Shown here: positions 28,131 through 36,100 of the stretch, piece by piece | Layout: every line of letters begins with the position of its first letter | Numbering within the stretch: position 1 is the stretch's first letter | Notes under the pieces: generated by a model | Databases searched by the model: none | The model's input: only the letters and a program-made list of their open reading frames with translations | What the model was told of the DNA's origin: nothing | Translations under genes and position numbers: made by a program | Assembly (NCBI RefSeq): GCF_008630535.1 | Contig: NZ_VWPH01000013.1 | Location: forward strand, 62,001 to 126,000 | Direction of reading: 5' to 3' | From: Saccharopolyspora hirsuta | GTDB taxonomy: Bacteria > Actinomycetota > Actinomycetes > Mycobacteriales > Pseudonocardiaceae | DNA: 64,000 nt

Positions 28131-28218
28131 GGCCCGGTACCACCGCCGAACCCCAGGCGGTGATACCTCCGGCGACGCGCACCGCACCCCGGTATCCACT
28201 TCGGACACCGGGGTCACG

Positions 28219-28779
28219 TCAGCGCCGGTCCCGCTCCTCCGCGAGGCGGTCGTCCACCGATGCCGCTCCTTCGCGGTAGCGGCGGGCGATCTCGGCGTTC
28301 AGGCAGTCCACCACGCCCTGGACCTCGCGGCGGCGCTGGGACACCGAGTCCTCCTCGGCGGTGTAGGCCTCCAGGGCCTGGTCCAGCTTCGCGTCGGACA
28401 GCGAGGTCACGTTGGAGAGGTCGACGTCGGAGACGAGCGCTTCGACGTGCCTGCGGTGCGCCTCCGCCCGCGACGGTTCGGTGGTCTGGTAGCGGCCGGA
28501 ACCGGTCGCCGGGCCGACGGCGTTGTCCGACAGGATGTTCACCAACTGCTCGACCACCGAGGTCGAGCCGTCCTCGACGCGGCGCCGCTGCTCGGCGCGC
28601 ACGATGTCGATCCGGACGTGCAGCACGCGGCGCAGGTACGAGAGGTCGGTCTCCTCCTGCGCCGCCTCGTCCCGCAGCGCCCGCACCTCGCTCAGCGCGC
28701 GGCCTTCGATTCCACTGGTGTAGTCCGGGGACAGAACCCTGTCGATGCGGCGCCGTCCACCCGGGCGGACTTCGATCAC
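28219..28779 (-). CDS. rsiG: RsiG-like anti-sigma factor, c-di-GMP-binding motifs
   Basis: A 186-residue helical protein resembling RsiG, which in Streptomyces sequesters the sporulation sigma factor WhiG when loaded with c-di-GMP. The two antiparallel helices of RsiG each bear E-x3-S-x2-R-x3-Q-x3-D. The second motif is perfect here (EEDSVSQRRREVQGVVD). The first (EETDLSYLRRVLHVRID) has His where Gln is expected. The opening IEVRPGGRRRIDRVLSPDY is typical of the family. GTG 28779 follows GGAGG. whiG is not in the window. Ligand binding and partner are inferred from family knowledge. Confidence 0.75.
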   Translation of the reverse strand: MIEVRPGGRRRIDRVLSPDYTSGIEGRALSEVRALRDEAAQEETDLSYLRRVLHVRIDIVRAEQRRRVEDGSTSVVEQLVNILSDNAVGPATGSGRYQTTEPSRAEAHRRHVEALVSDVDLSNVTSLSDAKLDQALEAYTAEEDSVSQRRREVQGVVDCLNAEIARRYREGAASVDDRLAEERDRR

Positions 28780-28868
28780 GTGGCCATCCTCCGGCAATTC
28801 GGCCGAACTCGCCAACAATTCGGCGATGTCGTTTCGAAAGCGGTGCGGAACCGGGTGATCTCCCGGTG

Positions 28869-30011
28869 CTACCGGCCGCGCAACCGCTCCGCGGCGACCC
28901 GCCCCGGCGGCTCCCCGCTGTCCGGCGGCACCGAGTCCGGGTCCACCGCCGCGGCCACCGCCCGGTCCTCCGCCGGGTCCCCGGCGACGAGCTCGGCGTC
29001 CACCGGGGTCGAGCGCTTGAGCAGCGCCAGCGCCACCGGGCCGAGCTCGTGGTGCTGCACCACGCTGCCGACCCGGCCGACCTTGCGGTCGCCGTGCCAC
29101 ACCGGGTCGCCGGTCTCCGGCTGCACCTCCACCGAGCCGTCCAGGTGCAGCAGCACCATCCGCCGCGGCGGCTTGCCCACGTTGTGGACCTTGGCCACCG
29201 TCTCCTGGCCGCGGTAGCAGCCCTTGGCCACGTGCGCGGCCACGTGCACCCAGCCCAGCTCGTGCGGGATCGCGCGGTCGTCGGTGTCCAGCCCGACGCG
29301 CGGGCGCAGCGCCTCCACCCGCAGCGCCTCGAAGGCGAGCGTGCCGGAGGGGCGGATGCCCGCGTCGGTCAGCTTCGTCCACCACTCGACCAGCGATTCG
29401 CGGGGCACCACCAGGTCGATCGTCGGCAGCGAGCGGAACGGCACGTTGCGCGCGAAACCGCCGCCGGGCAGCGGCTTCACCTCGTACGGCGCGGACGGGA
29501 CCGCCGTGAACTGGGCGAGGATGCCGCCCGCGTCCGGGCCGACCGCGGTGAGCACCGCGAACTCCGCGGTGGCGTCCCGGGGCTCCACTTTGGACCAGAA
29601 GCGCATCGCCTCCAGGTACTCCGGCACGGTCTGCTTGCCGTCCACCCCGATGGTCGGCAGCGCGCTGGTGGCCTGCGCGCCGGCGTCGGTGTCCAGGTAG
29701 ACCACGCCCTCGTGGTGGGCGACCAGCAGGTGGCAGTCCACCCGGCCGTGGCTGTCGAGGATTAGCGCCTCGGTGCCCTGCCCGTCCGGCAGCTCGGTCA
29801 GGTGCTGCGACAGCACCAGGTGCAGCCAGCTCAACCGCTCCTCGCCGGGCACCGCGATCACCTGCCGGTGGGAGCGGTCCACCAGCACCGCGGACCGGCT
29901 GGCGGAGCGCTGCTCGGCGAACGGGTCGCCGAAGTGCCAGGGCACGCTCACGTCCACCGCGTCCTCCGGTGCGGGTACCGCACCCGGCAGGTCCAACAGG
30001 GGTGAACTCAT
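28869..30011 (-). CDS. YgfZ/GcvT-like folate-binding protein
   Basis: A 380-residue homologue of YgfZ, a folate-dependent protein that helps assemble or repair some iron-sulfur enzymes. The signature VAKGCYRGQETVAKVHNVGK holds the conserved Cys. The N-terminal half follows the GcvT fold (DRSHRQVIAVPGEERLSWLH) and the C-terminal part a small beta-barrel. It reads on the same strand toward rsiG and is preceded closely by the Fur-family gene (49-bp gap). Confidence 0.87.
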   Translation of the reverse strand: MSSPLLDLPGAVPAPEDAVDVSVPWHFGDPFAEQRSASRSAVLVDRSHRQVIAVPGEERLSWLHLVLSQHLTELPDGQGTEALILDSHGRVDCHLLVAHHEGVVYLDTDAGAQATSALPTIGVDGKQTVPEYLEAMRFWSKVEPRDATAEFAVLTAVGPDAGGILAQFTAVPSAPYEVKPLPGGGFARNVPFRSLPTIDLVVPRESLVEWWTKLTDAGIRPSGTLAFEALRVEALRPRVGLDTDDRAIPHELGWVHVAAHVAKGCYRGQETVAKVHNVGKPPRRMVLLHLDGSVEVQPETGDPVWHGDRKVGRVGSVVQHHELGPVALALLKRSTPVDAELVAGDPAEDRAVAAAVDPDSVPPDSGEPPGRVAAERLRGR

Positions 30012-30060
30012 CAGCGCTCCTCGGTGTGTTGCTCGGGTGCCCGGTCGGGCGTGCGGGCCA

Positions 30061-30489
30061 TCAGCCCGCCTCGGTCGCGCGGCAGCTCCGGCAGGTGCCG
30101 GACAGCGCGAGGTGGGTGGCGTCCAGTTCGAAGCCGCGCTCGCGGCGCAGCTGGTCGGCCAGCTCGTCGAGCGTCTCGGTCGGCACCTCGTCGATCTCCC
30201 CGCAGCGGTGGCAGGCGAGGTGGACGTGCTCGTGTTCCTCGACGGAGTAGGTGGGTGCGCCGTGCCCGAGGTGCGTGTGCCGCACCAGGCCGAGCTCCTC
30301 CAGCAGGTCGAGCGCGCGGTAGACGGTGGTGATGTTGACCGTGGACGCGGTGCCCTGCACCTTGCGGCAGACCTGCTCCGGTGTCGCGTGGCCGAGCTCG
30401 CGCACCGCGTCCAGCACCAGCTGGCGCTGCGGCGTCATCCGCATGCCACGTTGGTGCAAGGTGCTGCGCAGCGATCCCTGGTCGCTCAA
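30061..30489 (-). CDS. Fur-family metal-responsive regulator
   Basis: A 142-residue Fur-type repressor. The N-terminal winged helix is MRMTPQRQLVLDAVRELG to about residue 75 (NITTVYRALDLLEELGLV); the dimer/metal domain includes HEHVHLACHRCGE and ends with CRSC, giving two CxxC pairs for a structural Zn. Which metal it senses (Fe, Zn, Ni) cannot be told. The TTG start at 30489 with GGAGCGGG upstream is my choice; an internal Met would shorten the head by about 15 residues. It is divergent from the aminotransferase gene (122-bp gap). Confidence 0.82.
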   Translation of the reverse strand: MSDQGSLRSTLHQRGMRMTPQRQLVLDAVRELGHATPEQVCRKVQGTASTVNITTVYRALDLLEELGLVRHTHLGHGAPTYSVEEHEHVHLACHRCGEIDEVPTETLDELADQLRRERGFELDATHLALSGTCRSCRATEAG

Positions 30490-30611
30490 TGCCCGCTCCT
30501 GTGCTCGGCGCGCTCCGGTCGGCACGTCCGATCGTAACTCCGCAGCGCCGCCCGCCGGACGCGTGCGCGACCCGCCCCAGCTCCGGGCGCTGGAGGTTCT
30601 ACGCTTCCGGC

Positions 30612-31460
30612 ATGCGCGTACTGGCACTTTTGGACGGGACGATCGCCGACCCGGAGGCTCCGCTGTTCCGCGCCGACGACCTGGGGGTGATGCGCGGTGA
30701 CGGGATCTTCGAGACGATCCTCGTCGCCGATCGGCAGCCGCGGGAGATCGGCCCGCACCTGGACCGGCTGGAGCGGTCCGCCCGGCTGATGCAGATGCGG
30801 CTGCCCGAGCGCGCCGCGTGGGAGCGGGCGGTCCAGGCGGTGATCGACAACTGGCCGTGGGACACCGACCCGGAGATGGCCCTGAAGCTGGTGTGCACCC
30901 GCGGCATCGACGGCGGGGACGGCACGCCGCACGGCTTCGCGATGGGCATGCAGATCGGCGAGGACACCCGGCGCAAGCGCCGCGACGGCGTCGCGGCCGT
31001 GACGCTGGAGCGCGGCTTCGCGCCGGACCTGATGGACCGCGCGCCCTGGCTGCTGCTGTCCGCGAAGACCCTGTCGTACGCGGTGAACATGGCCGCCATG
31101 CGGGAGGCCGAGTCGCGCGGCGCGGAGGAGGTCATCTTCACCGCGACCGACGACTCGGTGCTGGAGGGCCCGACCTCCACGGTGGTGATCGCCCAGGGCC
31201 GCACCCTGCTGACCACCCCGCCGAGCTCCGGCATCCTGCAGGGCACCACGCAGGGCGCGCTGTTCCGCGCCGCCGAGCAGGCGGGCTGGCGGACCGAGGT
31301 GGCGAAGTTCCCGACCTCGGCGCTGTTCGAGGCGGACGGCGTGTGGCTGTGCTCCAGCGTGCGGCTGGTGACCCAGGTGCACACCATCGACGGCACCGCG
31401 ATCAAGGCCGACCCGGAGCTGCACGCCGAGATCACCCGGCTCTACGAGTCCAACTACTGA
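30612..31460 (+). CDS. Class IV aminotransferase / aminodeoxychorismate lyase-like
   Basis: A 282-residue PLP enzyme of fold type IV. Blocks: LGVMRGDGIFETILV at the N-terminus, WLLLSAKTLSYAVNMAAMRE with the likely PLP Lys, GAEEVIFTATDDSVLEGPTS, and TPPSSGILQGTTQGALF for the phosphate cup. In mycobacteria the positional equivalent (Rv0812) is assigned to p-aminobenzoate synthesis or amino-acid transamination. It could be a PabC or a D-amino-acid/branched-chain aminotransferase; the sequence alone does not decide. Confidence 0.82.
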   Translation: MRVLALLDGTIADPEAPLFRADDLGVMRGDGIFETILVADRQPREIGPHLDRLERSARLMQMRLPERAAWERAVQAVIDNWPWDTDPEMALKLVCTRGIDGGDGTPHGFAMGMQIGEDTRRKRRDGVAAVTLERGFAPDLMDRAPWLLLSAKTLSYAVNMAAMREAESRGAEEVIFTATDDSVLEGPTSTVVIAQGRTLLTTPPSSGILQGTTQGALFRAAEQAGWRTEVAKFPTSALFEADGVWLCSSVRLVTQVHTIDGTAIKADPELHAEITRLYESNY

Positions 31461-31476
31461 TCCGACCCCGTGCTGC

Positions 31477-31772
31477 CGCGATTTCAGTGAGGTTTTTCCA
31501 ACCTCGTTCTGCGTGGCGGTGCCGGTGGCGGAACCTCAGCGCCCGCCTGGACTGCGGGGTCCCAACTTTATGTATGCCAATACACGGCAGTTGGGCCGTC
31601 CTCGCCAGGCGAACGCTGAGAACCCGCGGCGGTGCCGGTTGCGAGGGTGGGCTATGCGCCTGCGGCGCATGCGACCCTCGCCGATCGGTGCCGGTCGCCC
31701 TTCGCAGCTGCGGTCCACGGGCAGGATGAACGATTTCAATGGAAATTGGACCTCCGATTTCCATTGAAATCG
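31477..31772 (+). mobile_element. 297-bp composite structured element, copy 1
   Basis: A 296-bp element with ends CGCGATTTCA... and ...TGAAATCG, and near-identical to 49245-49541 in reverse. In order: GAGGTTTTTCCAACCTC; nested stem CTCAGCG/CGCTGAG with CGCCTGG/CCAGGCG (31535-31620); inner CCCAACT/AGTTGGG (31561-31595) capped by TGTAT/ATACA; hairpin GCGAGGGT/ACCCTCGC around ATGCGCC/GGCGCAT (31641-31681); and an inverted 16-bp unit pair (31732-31771). TGC flanks both sides, a possible short target duplication. There is no coding frame. It resembles a MITE or a structured RNA; neither is proven. Confidence 0.65.
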
Positions 31773-31826
31773 TGCGGGTTGTCCACAGCCGTCGGCGTGT
31801 CGGGGTCCGACACGCCGACGGTGCGC

Positions 31827-31866
31827 AACTTCCATTGAAATCAGACCTTCGATTTCCATTGAAATC
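31827..31866. repeat. Paired 16-bp palindromic unit, direct
   Basis: AACTTCCATTGAAATC (31827-31842), spacer AGACCTTC, GATTTCCATTGAAATC (31851-31866). Pitch is 24 bp but both units face the same way. A hairpin GTCGGCGTGTCGG/CCGACACGCCGAC (31791-31819) lies between it and the preceding pair. Confidence 0.8.
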
Positions 31867-31902
31867 GCGGTCCACCGGTTCCGGAGCCGGAGCCCGGGAC
31901 GG

Positions 31903-32421
31903 TCAGCCCATCGTCTTCTGGCCGTCGATGGTCTCGCGGATGATGTCCGCGTGGCCGGAGTGCTGGGCGGTCTCCGCCGCGATGTGCAGCAGGACCCGGC
32001 GCACCGTCCAGCGCTTGCCCTTCTCCTCGTCCCACGGCGCCTCCGGCAGCTGGTGGGACAGGTCCAGGTCCGGCAGGGTCGCGACGATCTCGTCGGTGGC
32101 CCGCGCGACCTCGTCGTAGTCGGCCAGCAGCGCCTCCAGCGTGTCCTCGTCGGTCACCTGGAAGGTCGCCGCGTGCTCGGCGAACACCGCCTCGTCGTAG
32201 GCGTCGAACTTGCGGCCGTTGCGGATGAAGTCGGCCCACTGGCGCTCCACCGCCGTGACGTGCTTGATCAGCCCGCCGAGGCACAGCTCGCTCTTGGTGG
32301 GCCGGGAGCGGATCTGCTCCTCGGTCAGGTTCTGCACCGCGTACCGGAGGAAGCCGCGGTGCGCCTGCAGCAGCTCCAGGATGTCGGCGCGCTCGCCGGT
32401 CAGGGTGTCCTTGCTGGTCAT
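31903..32421 (-). CDS. DinB-family (DUF664-like) four-helix protein
   Basis: A 172-residue helical protein. KHVTAVERQWADF and LLHIAAETAQHSGHADIIRE place His residues where DinB/YfiT-type proteins bind a metal. Members are metal-dependent enzymes, some acting as mycothiol- or bacillithiol-dependent transferases. A mycothiol link is plausible in this organism, but no substrate is shown. ATG 32421. It follows the nitrobindin-like gene on the same strand, but a strong terminator separates them. Confidence 0.8.
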   Translation of the reverse strand: MTSKDTLTGERADILELLQAHRGFLRYAVQNLTEEQIRSRPTKSELCLGGLIKHVTAVERQWADFIRNGRKFDAYDEAVFAEHAATFQVTDEDTLEALLADYDEVARATDEIVATLPDLDLSHQLPEAPWDEEKGKRWTVRRVLLHIAAETAQHSGHADIIRETIDGQKTMG

Positions 32422-32496
32422 CGTTGCCCACCTCGAATCGCCGTCGTCACCGACGAACCTAGTGGGCAGGACCGACACCGCTCGGCGAGCAGCACA

Positions 32497-32526
32497 ACGC
32501 CCGCGCTGCGCGATCAGCGCGGGCGT
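32497..32526 (-). terminator. Terminator of the nitrobindin-like gene
   Basis: ACGCCCGCGCTG (32497-32508) pairs perfectly with CAGCGCGGGCGT (32515-32526), six-base loop; AGCAC/GTGCT arms extend it. Confidence 0.8.
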
Positions 32527-32538
32527 GCGGTGCTCGGG

Positions 32539-33180
32539 TCAGCCGACGACGCGGTCCAGCTTGGCGGACAGGCGCGGCTGGAGCTCGTGCTCGGAGGTCG
32601 CGCGCTCCTCGACGTAGGCCAGCGCGCCCTCGACCACGCCGTAGAGGCGGCTGGCCGCGGAAACGTCCTCGCTGGTCGGGGTGCGCAGGACCGCGTCGGT
32701 GCCGAACTGCCAGGTGGTCTGGGCGGTCGGCTTGCCGAAGAACATCTCCGCGACGCCCGTCTCGTGCAGGATCAGCAGCTCGATGGTGTCGTCCGGCTGC
32801 GGGCGGAAGAAGCCGGTCTCCCGGAACGCCGGTCCGACGACCTCGCCGCCCTCCCCGGTGAGCCGCCACGCGCGGCTCTCGTAGGTCAGGAACGGGCGCC
32901 CGTCGTGCGCGATCGTGACCTGCTGGATGAAGCGGTAGGTCTCGTCGAGCGACGGGTGCGAGGCCTCGCCCTCGCCGCGCCACACGCCGACCATCGGCAG
33001 CAGCGCCAGGCACGCGTCGTTCAGCGACGGCCCCAGGCGCAGGTTGGCCGTGTCGCCCGGGCCGGGCAGGTCCTCGAACTCCGGCACGTTGCGGTGCGCG
33101 GTGAGCTTGGCGCGCTCGGCGGCTGCGGCGACTGCGGCGTCACCGCTGCCGCGCTGCGGTTCGTTGGGCGTTGCAGTCAC
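32539..33180 (-). CDS. Nitrobindin-like FABP-fold protein
   Basis: A 213-residue beta-barrel protein. LLPMVGVWRGEGEASHPSLD is the GxWxGxG start of the nitrobindin/THAP4 barrel, followed by YESRAWRL, RETGFFRPQPDD and ELLILHETGVAEMFFG. Heme nitrobindins use a His near the C-terminus within a PHL-type segment; here the same place reads ELQPRLSAKLDRV, with Arg. If that alignment is right, it may not bind heme in the usual way. Rv0813c is its positional equivalent. A 36-residue membrane protein gene lies 27 bases upstream. Confidence 0.8.
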   Translation of the reverse strand: MTATPNEPQRGSGDAAVAAAAERAKLTAHRNVPEFEDLPGPGDTANLRLGPSLNDACLALLPMVGVWRGEGEASHPSLDETYRFIQQVTIAHDGRPFLTYESRAWRLTGEGGEVVGPAFRETGFFRPQPDDTIELLILHETGVAEMFFGKPTAQTTWQFGTDAVLRTPTSEDVSAASRLYGVVEGALAYVEERATSEHELQPRLSAKLDRVVG

Positions 33181-33207
33181 GGTGGGAAGGCTACCGGTAG
33201 CCCCGGA

Positions 33208-33318
33208 TCAGTCGCTGTACAGGCGGTACACCACGTAGGCGGCGAACCAGATGGTGGCCACCGCCGCGAGGCCGACGAGGGTGACGAGGCCGTAGTGCAG
33301 GAAGTCGATAAGTTCCAC
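33208..33318 (-). CDS. 36-residue single-pass membrane protein
   Basis: GTG 33318 opens a 37-codon frame encoding (V/M)ELIDFLHYGLVTLVGLAA followed by a hydrophobic stretch ending YRLYSD: one membrane helix with a short N-terminal head and a charged tail. About 94 percent of third positions are G or C, which is strong evidence for real coding in so short a frame. There is no clear ribosome site. It is co-directional with the nitrobindin-like gene, 27 bases ahead of it, and may share its transcript. The function is unknown. Confidence 0.6.
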   Translation of the reverse strand: MELIDFLHYGLVTLVGLAAVATIWFAAYVVYRLYSD

Positions 33319-33404
33319 GGGCAAAGAATAACCATCGAACGGGCCCGGCGGAGTGTGGCGTCGGGCATGATCTGGCGGGCACCGACAGCCGGGACGGGAA
33401 TCAC

Positions 33405-34145
33405 ATGGACTTCGAGACGTTGCGCGAGCGGGCGCTGGCCTTCCGCGAGGACCTGCTGGCGCGCAAGGACGAGATCGCGCCCAGCGACTTCGGCTGGTAC
33501 CCGTACGACACGATGGCCAACATCTTCCACCTGGACGCGCTGCTCAGCGGGCCGCAGCGGCAGGTGTTCGACCGGATCGCGGGCACCAGGGTCGCCGACA
33601 TCGGCGCGGCCGACGGCGACTTCGGGTTCTTCCTGGAGGCCGAGCTGGGCTGCCAGGTGGACGTGATCGACAACGCGCCGACCAACTTCAACGGCCTGCG
33701 CGGCGCGCGGCGGCTGGTGACCGAGCTGGACTCGAAGGTCCAGGTGCACGAGATCGACCTGGACGCGCAGTTCGAGCTGCCCGCCGAGAACTACGGCGCG
33801 GTGTTCTTCCTCGGGCTGCTCTACCACCTGAAGAACCCGTTCTTCGTGCTGGAGCGGCTGGCCGAGCGCGCCGACCTGTGCTTCGTCTCGACCCGGATCG
33901 CGCAGCTCACCCCGGACGGCACCCGCATCCAGCAGCAGCCGGTGGCCTACCTGCTGGACCCGACCGAGGCGAACAACGACGCGACCAACTTCTGGATCTT
34001 CAGCGAGGCGGGGCTGCGCCGCCTGTTCGACCGCACCGGCTGGGAGGTCGTCGACTTCACCACGGTCGGCTGCACCGAGGACTCCAACCCGAGCGCCCAG
34101 GACCGCGACGAGCGCGCCTTCGCCCTCCTCCGCTCCAAGCGCTGA
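33405..34145 (+). CDS. Class I SAM methyltransferase (CmoB-like)
   Basis: A 246-residue methyltransferase. VADIGAADGDFGFFLEAELG is motif I; DVIDNAPTNFNGL motif II; and FFLGLLYHLKNPFFVLERLA the post-II region, a pattern shared with the tRNA carboxymethyltransferase CmoB and DUF1698 proteins. The N-terminal WYPYDTMANIFHLDALL contributes a cap. The substrate is unknown. It is alone on its strand, tail-to-tail with DUF1416, and followed by two hairpins. Confidence 0.8.
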   Translation: MDFETLRERALAFREDLLARKDEIAPSDFGWYPYDTMANIFHLDALLSGPQRQVFDRIAGTRVADIGAADGDFGFFLEAELGCQVDVIDNAPTNFNGLRGARRLVTELDSKVQVHEIDLDAQFELPAENYGAVFFLGLLYHLKNPFFVLERLAERADLCFVSTRIAQLTPDGTRIQQQPVAYLLDPTEANNDATNFWIFSEAGLRRLFDRTGWEVVDFTTVGCTEDSNPSAQDRDERAFALLRSKR

Positions 34146-34148
34146 TCA

Positions 34149-34194
34149 GTCGTGAGCGGCGATGGTCGCTCTTGCGGCCGTTGCCGCTCACGAC
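34149..34194 (+). terminator. CGTGAG-family hairpin after the methyltransferase
   Basis: GTCGTGAGCGGC (34149-34160) and GCCGCTCACGAC (34183-34194) form a perfect 12-bp stem, loop of 22 bases, four bases past the stop. Confidence 0.75.
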
Positions 34195-34198
34195 AAAC

Positions 34199-34231
34199 GA
34201 GGGGCACCTCCCGCCGCGGGAGGTGCCCCTC
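34199..34231 (-). terminator. Terminator of the sulfurtransferase operon
   Basis: GAGGGGCACCTCCCG (34199-34213) and CGGGAGGTGCCCCTC (34217-34231) form a perfect 15-bp stem with a three-base loop, 20 bases beyond the DUF1416 stop. Confidence 0.85.
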
Positions 34232-34251
34232 GCTTCGAAGGAATCGCTGCG

Positions 34252-34554
34252 TCAGGCGACCGCGATGTCCACCGCGTGCACGCCGGGGCCCGCGGTGGAG
34301 ACGGTGGACTGGCCCTTGCCGTCGCGGTGGAGGGCTCGGACCGTCCAGTCACCGGGGGCGGCGTAGAAGCGGAAGTCGCCCTCCGGGGAGGAGACCACCT
34401 CCGCGGTGAACTCGCCGGAGGAGTCCAGCAGGCGGACGAAAGCTCCGCCGACCGGCTGGTCCCCGGCCCGCACCTTCCCGGCCACCACGACCTGGTCGGT
34501 GTCCTCGGCCACCGCCGTCGCCGACTGCTGCGGCGCTCCGCATCCGCTGCTCAT
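34252..34554 (-). CDS. DUF1416 (SseC-like) protein
   Basis: A 100-residue protein. MSSGCGAPQQ keeps the conserved N-terminal Cys motif. The rest is a carboxypeptidase-regulatory-like beta-sandwich (VVVAGKVRAGDQPVGGAFVR, then FYAAPGDWTVRALHR). DUF1416 proteins are encoded directly downstream of thiosulfate sulfurtransferases in actinomycetes and are called SseC in mycobacteria, with a proposed sulfur-metabolism role. It starts 29 bases after the sulfurtransferase stop and is the last gene of the operon. Confidence 0.88.
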   Translation of the reverse strand: MSSGCGAPQQSATAVAEDTDQVVVAGKVRAGDQPVGGAFVRLLDSSGEFTAEVVSSPEGDFRFYAAPGDWTVRALHRDGKGQSTVSTAGPGVHAVDIAVA

Positions 34555-34583
34555 GTCATCTCCTCACAGTCCGGGGATCTGCT

Positions 34584-35432
34584 TCAGTTCTTGGCGGCTT
34601 CGGCCGGGTTCTCGATCGGGACGCCGACCAGCGAGCCGTACTCGGTCCAGGAGCCGTCGTAGTTCTTGACGTTGGTGTTGCCCAGGAGCTCGCGCAGGAC
34701 GAACCAGGTGTGCGAGGAGCGCTCGCCGATCCGGCAGTAGGCGATGGTGTCCTTGGAGGTGTCCAGGCCCGCCTCGGCGTAGATCTCCTTCAGCTCCTCG
34801 TCGGACTTGAAGGTGCCGTCCTCGTTCGCGGCCTTGCTCCACGGCACGTTGATCGCCGACGGGATGTGCCCGGCGCGCTGCGCCGACTCCTGCGGCAGGT
34901 GGGCCGGGGCGAGCAGCTTGCCCGCGAACTCGTCGGGGGAGCGCACGTCGACCAGGTTCTTGTTGCCGATCGCGTCGACGACCTCGTCGCGGAACGCGCG
35001 GATCGAGGTGTCCGGCTCCTGCGCCTGGTAGGTGGTGGCGGGCCGGTTCGGCTCCTCCTTGGTGAGCTCGCGGCCGTCCAGCTCCCACTTCTTGCGGCCG
35101 CCGTCGAGCAGCTTGACGTCGGCGTGCCCGTAGAGCTTGAAGTACCAGTAGGCGTAGGCGGCGAACCAGTTGTTGTTGCCGCCGTACAGGATCACCGTGT
35201 CGTCGTTGCTGATGCCCTTGGCGGACAGCAGCTTCTGGAAGCCCTCGCGGTCGACGAAGTCACGGCGCACGTGGTCCTGGAGCTCGTTCTTCCAGTCCAG
35301 CTTGATGGCGCCGGGGATGTGGCCGCCGTCGTAGGCGGTGGTGTCCTCGTCCACCTCGGCGAACACCACCCCGGCGGTGTTCAGGTTCTGCTCGGCCCAC
35401 TCGGTGGAAACCAGGACCTCTGCGCGGCTCAT
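34584..35432 (-). CDS. Thiosulfate sulfurtransferase (tandem rhodanese)
   Basis: A 282-residue two-domain rhodanese. The N-terminal inactive domain covers roughly residues 1-130; the catalytic one has Cys233 in the loop CRIGERSS, the CRxGxR(S/T) form of thiosulfate sulfurtransferases. It moves sulfane sulfur from thiosulfate to thiophilic acceptors. It corresponds in place and type to mycobacterial CysA2. The gene lies between DUF4395 (30-bp gap) and DUF1416, in an operon headed by a Cys-rich leader peptide (36019-36093), so cysteine-dependent expression is likely. Confidence 0.92.
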   Translation of the reverse strand: MSRAEVLVSTEWAEQNLNTAGVVFAEVDEDTTAYDGGHIPGAIKLDWKNELQDHVRRDFVDREGFQKLLSAKGISNDDTVILYGGNNNWFAAYAYWYFKLYGHADVKLLDGGRKKWELDGRELTKEEPNRPATTYQAQEPDTSIRAFRDEVVDAIGNKNLVDVRSPDEFAGKLLAPAHLPQESAQRAGHIPSAINVPWSKAANEDGTFKSDEELKEIYAEAGLDTSKDTIAYCRIGERSSHTWFVLRELLGNTNVKNYDGSWTEYGSLVGVPIENPAEAAKN

Positions 35433-35462
35433 CGAGCGACTCCTTCGTTGATCTTCGGTGGT

Positions 35463-35912
35463 TCAGCGGGTGTCTGAAGTGGACGCCCCGGCGGGCGCCA
35501 AGCGCCGGAGCACCAGGTACAGCTGGCAACCGAGGCAGTAGCCGAACACCGCGTTCAGCAACGCGGCGACCAGCGCGAACGCGTTCGCGACGAGGCCCAG
35601 GGTGGTCCACCCGGCCGCATAGCCGACGGTGGCCACCAGGGCGAACGCGAACCCGACCCCCTGCGAGAACCGGACGGGTGCCGGGTCCTCGCGCTCGGCC
35701 GGGTCGATCGGGGACAGTCGCGGCTGCACCGCCTGCCGGTACACGAAACCCCACGGGTTGAGCCGCATCCCGAGGAACGCGCACATCCCGAACAGCACCA
35801 TCTGGGCGGCCAGCACCCGCCAGCTGGCGGTGATCAGCCCGAGGGCGAGGATCGCGCTGGTCATCCCGGCGGTGAAGCGGACGCCGCGGGGGTCGAGCGT
35901 TCCGGCAGACAT
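35463..35912 (-). CDS. DUF4395 membrane protein
   Basis: A 149-residue integral membrane protein with four hydrophobic segments. It has the DUF4395 features DPRGVRFTAGMTSAILALGL, LNPWGFVYRQAVQPRLSPID and the double-Cys turn GYCLGCQLYLVLRRL. DUF4395 genes neighbour thioredoxin and rhodanese genes in many actinomycetes, which suggests sulfane-sulfur or thiosulfate transport or membrane redox work; this is inference. ATG 35912. It is the first full-length gene after the leader peptide (106-bp gap). Confidence 0.85.
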   Translation of the reverse strand: MSAGTLDPRGVRFTAGMTSAILALGLITASWRVLAAQMVLFGMCAFLGMRLNPWGFVYRQAVQPRLSPIDPAEREDPAPVRFSQGVGFAFALVATVGYAAGWTTLGLVANAFALVAALLNAVFGYCLGCQLYLVLRRLAPAGASTSDTR

Positions 35913-36018
35913 GGGGCCTCCTGACTGTGGACTTCGGCTGCCGAGTCCGTCAGGCGGTGGGAGCGCGCACCGTCGCCACGACACGGCCGTGCGAGGTGCG
36001 AGACGTACTACCGCCCGG

Positions 36019-36093
36019 TCAGTGCCCGCAACACAGGCTGCTACCCACGCGGCAGAGATCGACCGCGCGCCTTCGGGTCAGCAGTACATGCAC
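36019..36093 (-). CDS. Cys-rich leader peptide of the sulfurtransferase operon
   Basis: A 24-codon frame from GTG 36093 encodes (V/M)HVLLTRRRAVDLCRVGSS followed by LCCGH. This is very close to the RRAVDLCRVGSSLCC-type leader peptides found ahead of sulfur-assimilation operons in actinomycetes; in mycobacteria, leaderless poly-Cys short ORFs attenuate operons in response to cysteine. Ribosomes stalling at the Cys codons when charged Cys-tRNA is scarce would alter downstream expression. A TAGCCT -10 box seven bases upstream and no ribosome site imply a leaderless mRNA. The regulatory role is inferred from the family. Confidence 0.85.
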   Translation of the reverse strand: MHVLLTRRRAVDLCRVGSSLCCGH

Positions 36094-36100
36094 GCCACGG

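Noticed and set aside
31477..31772. Composite element as a protein-coding insertion sequence
   Set aside because: At 296 bp with stems across most of its length and no open frame common to its copies, it cannot encode a transposase.
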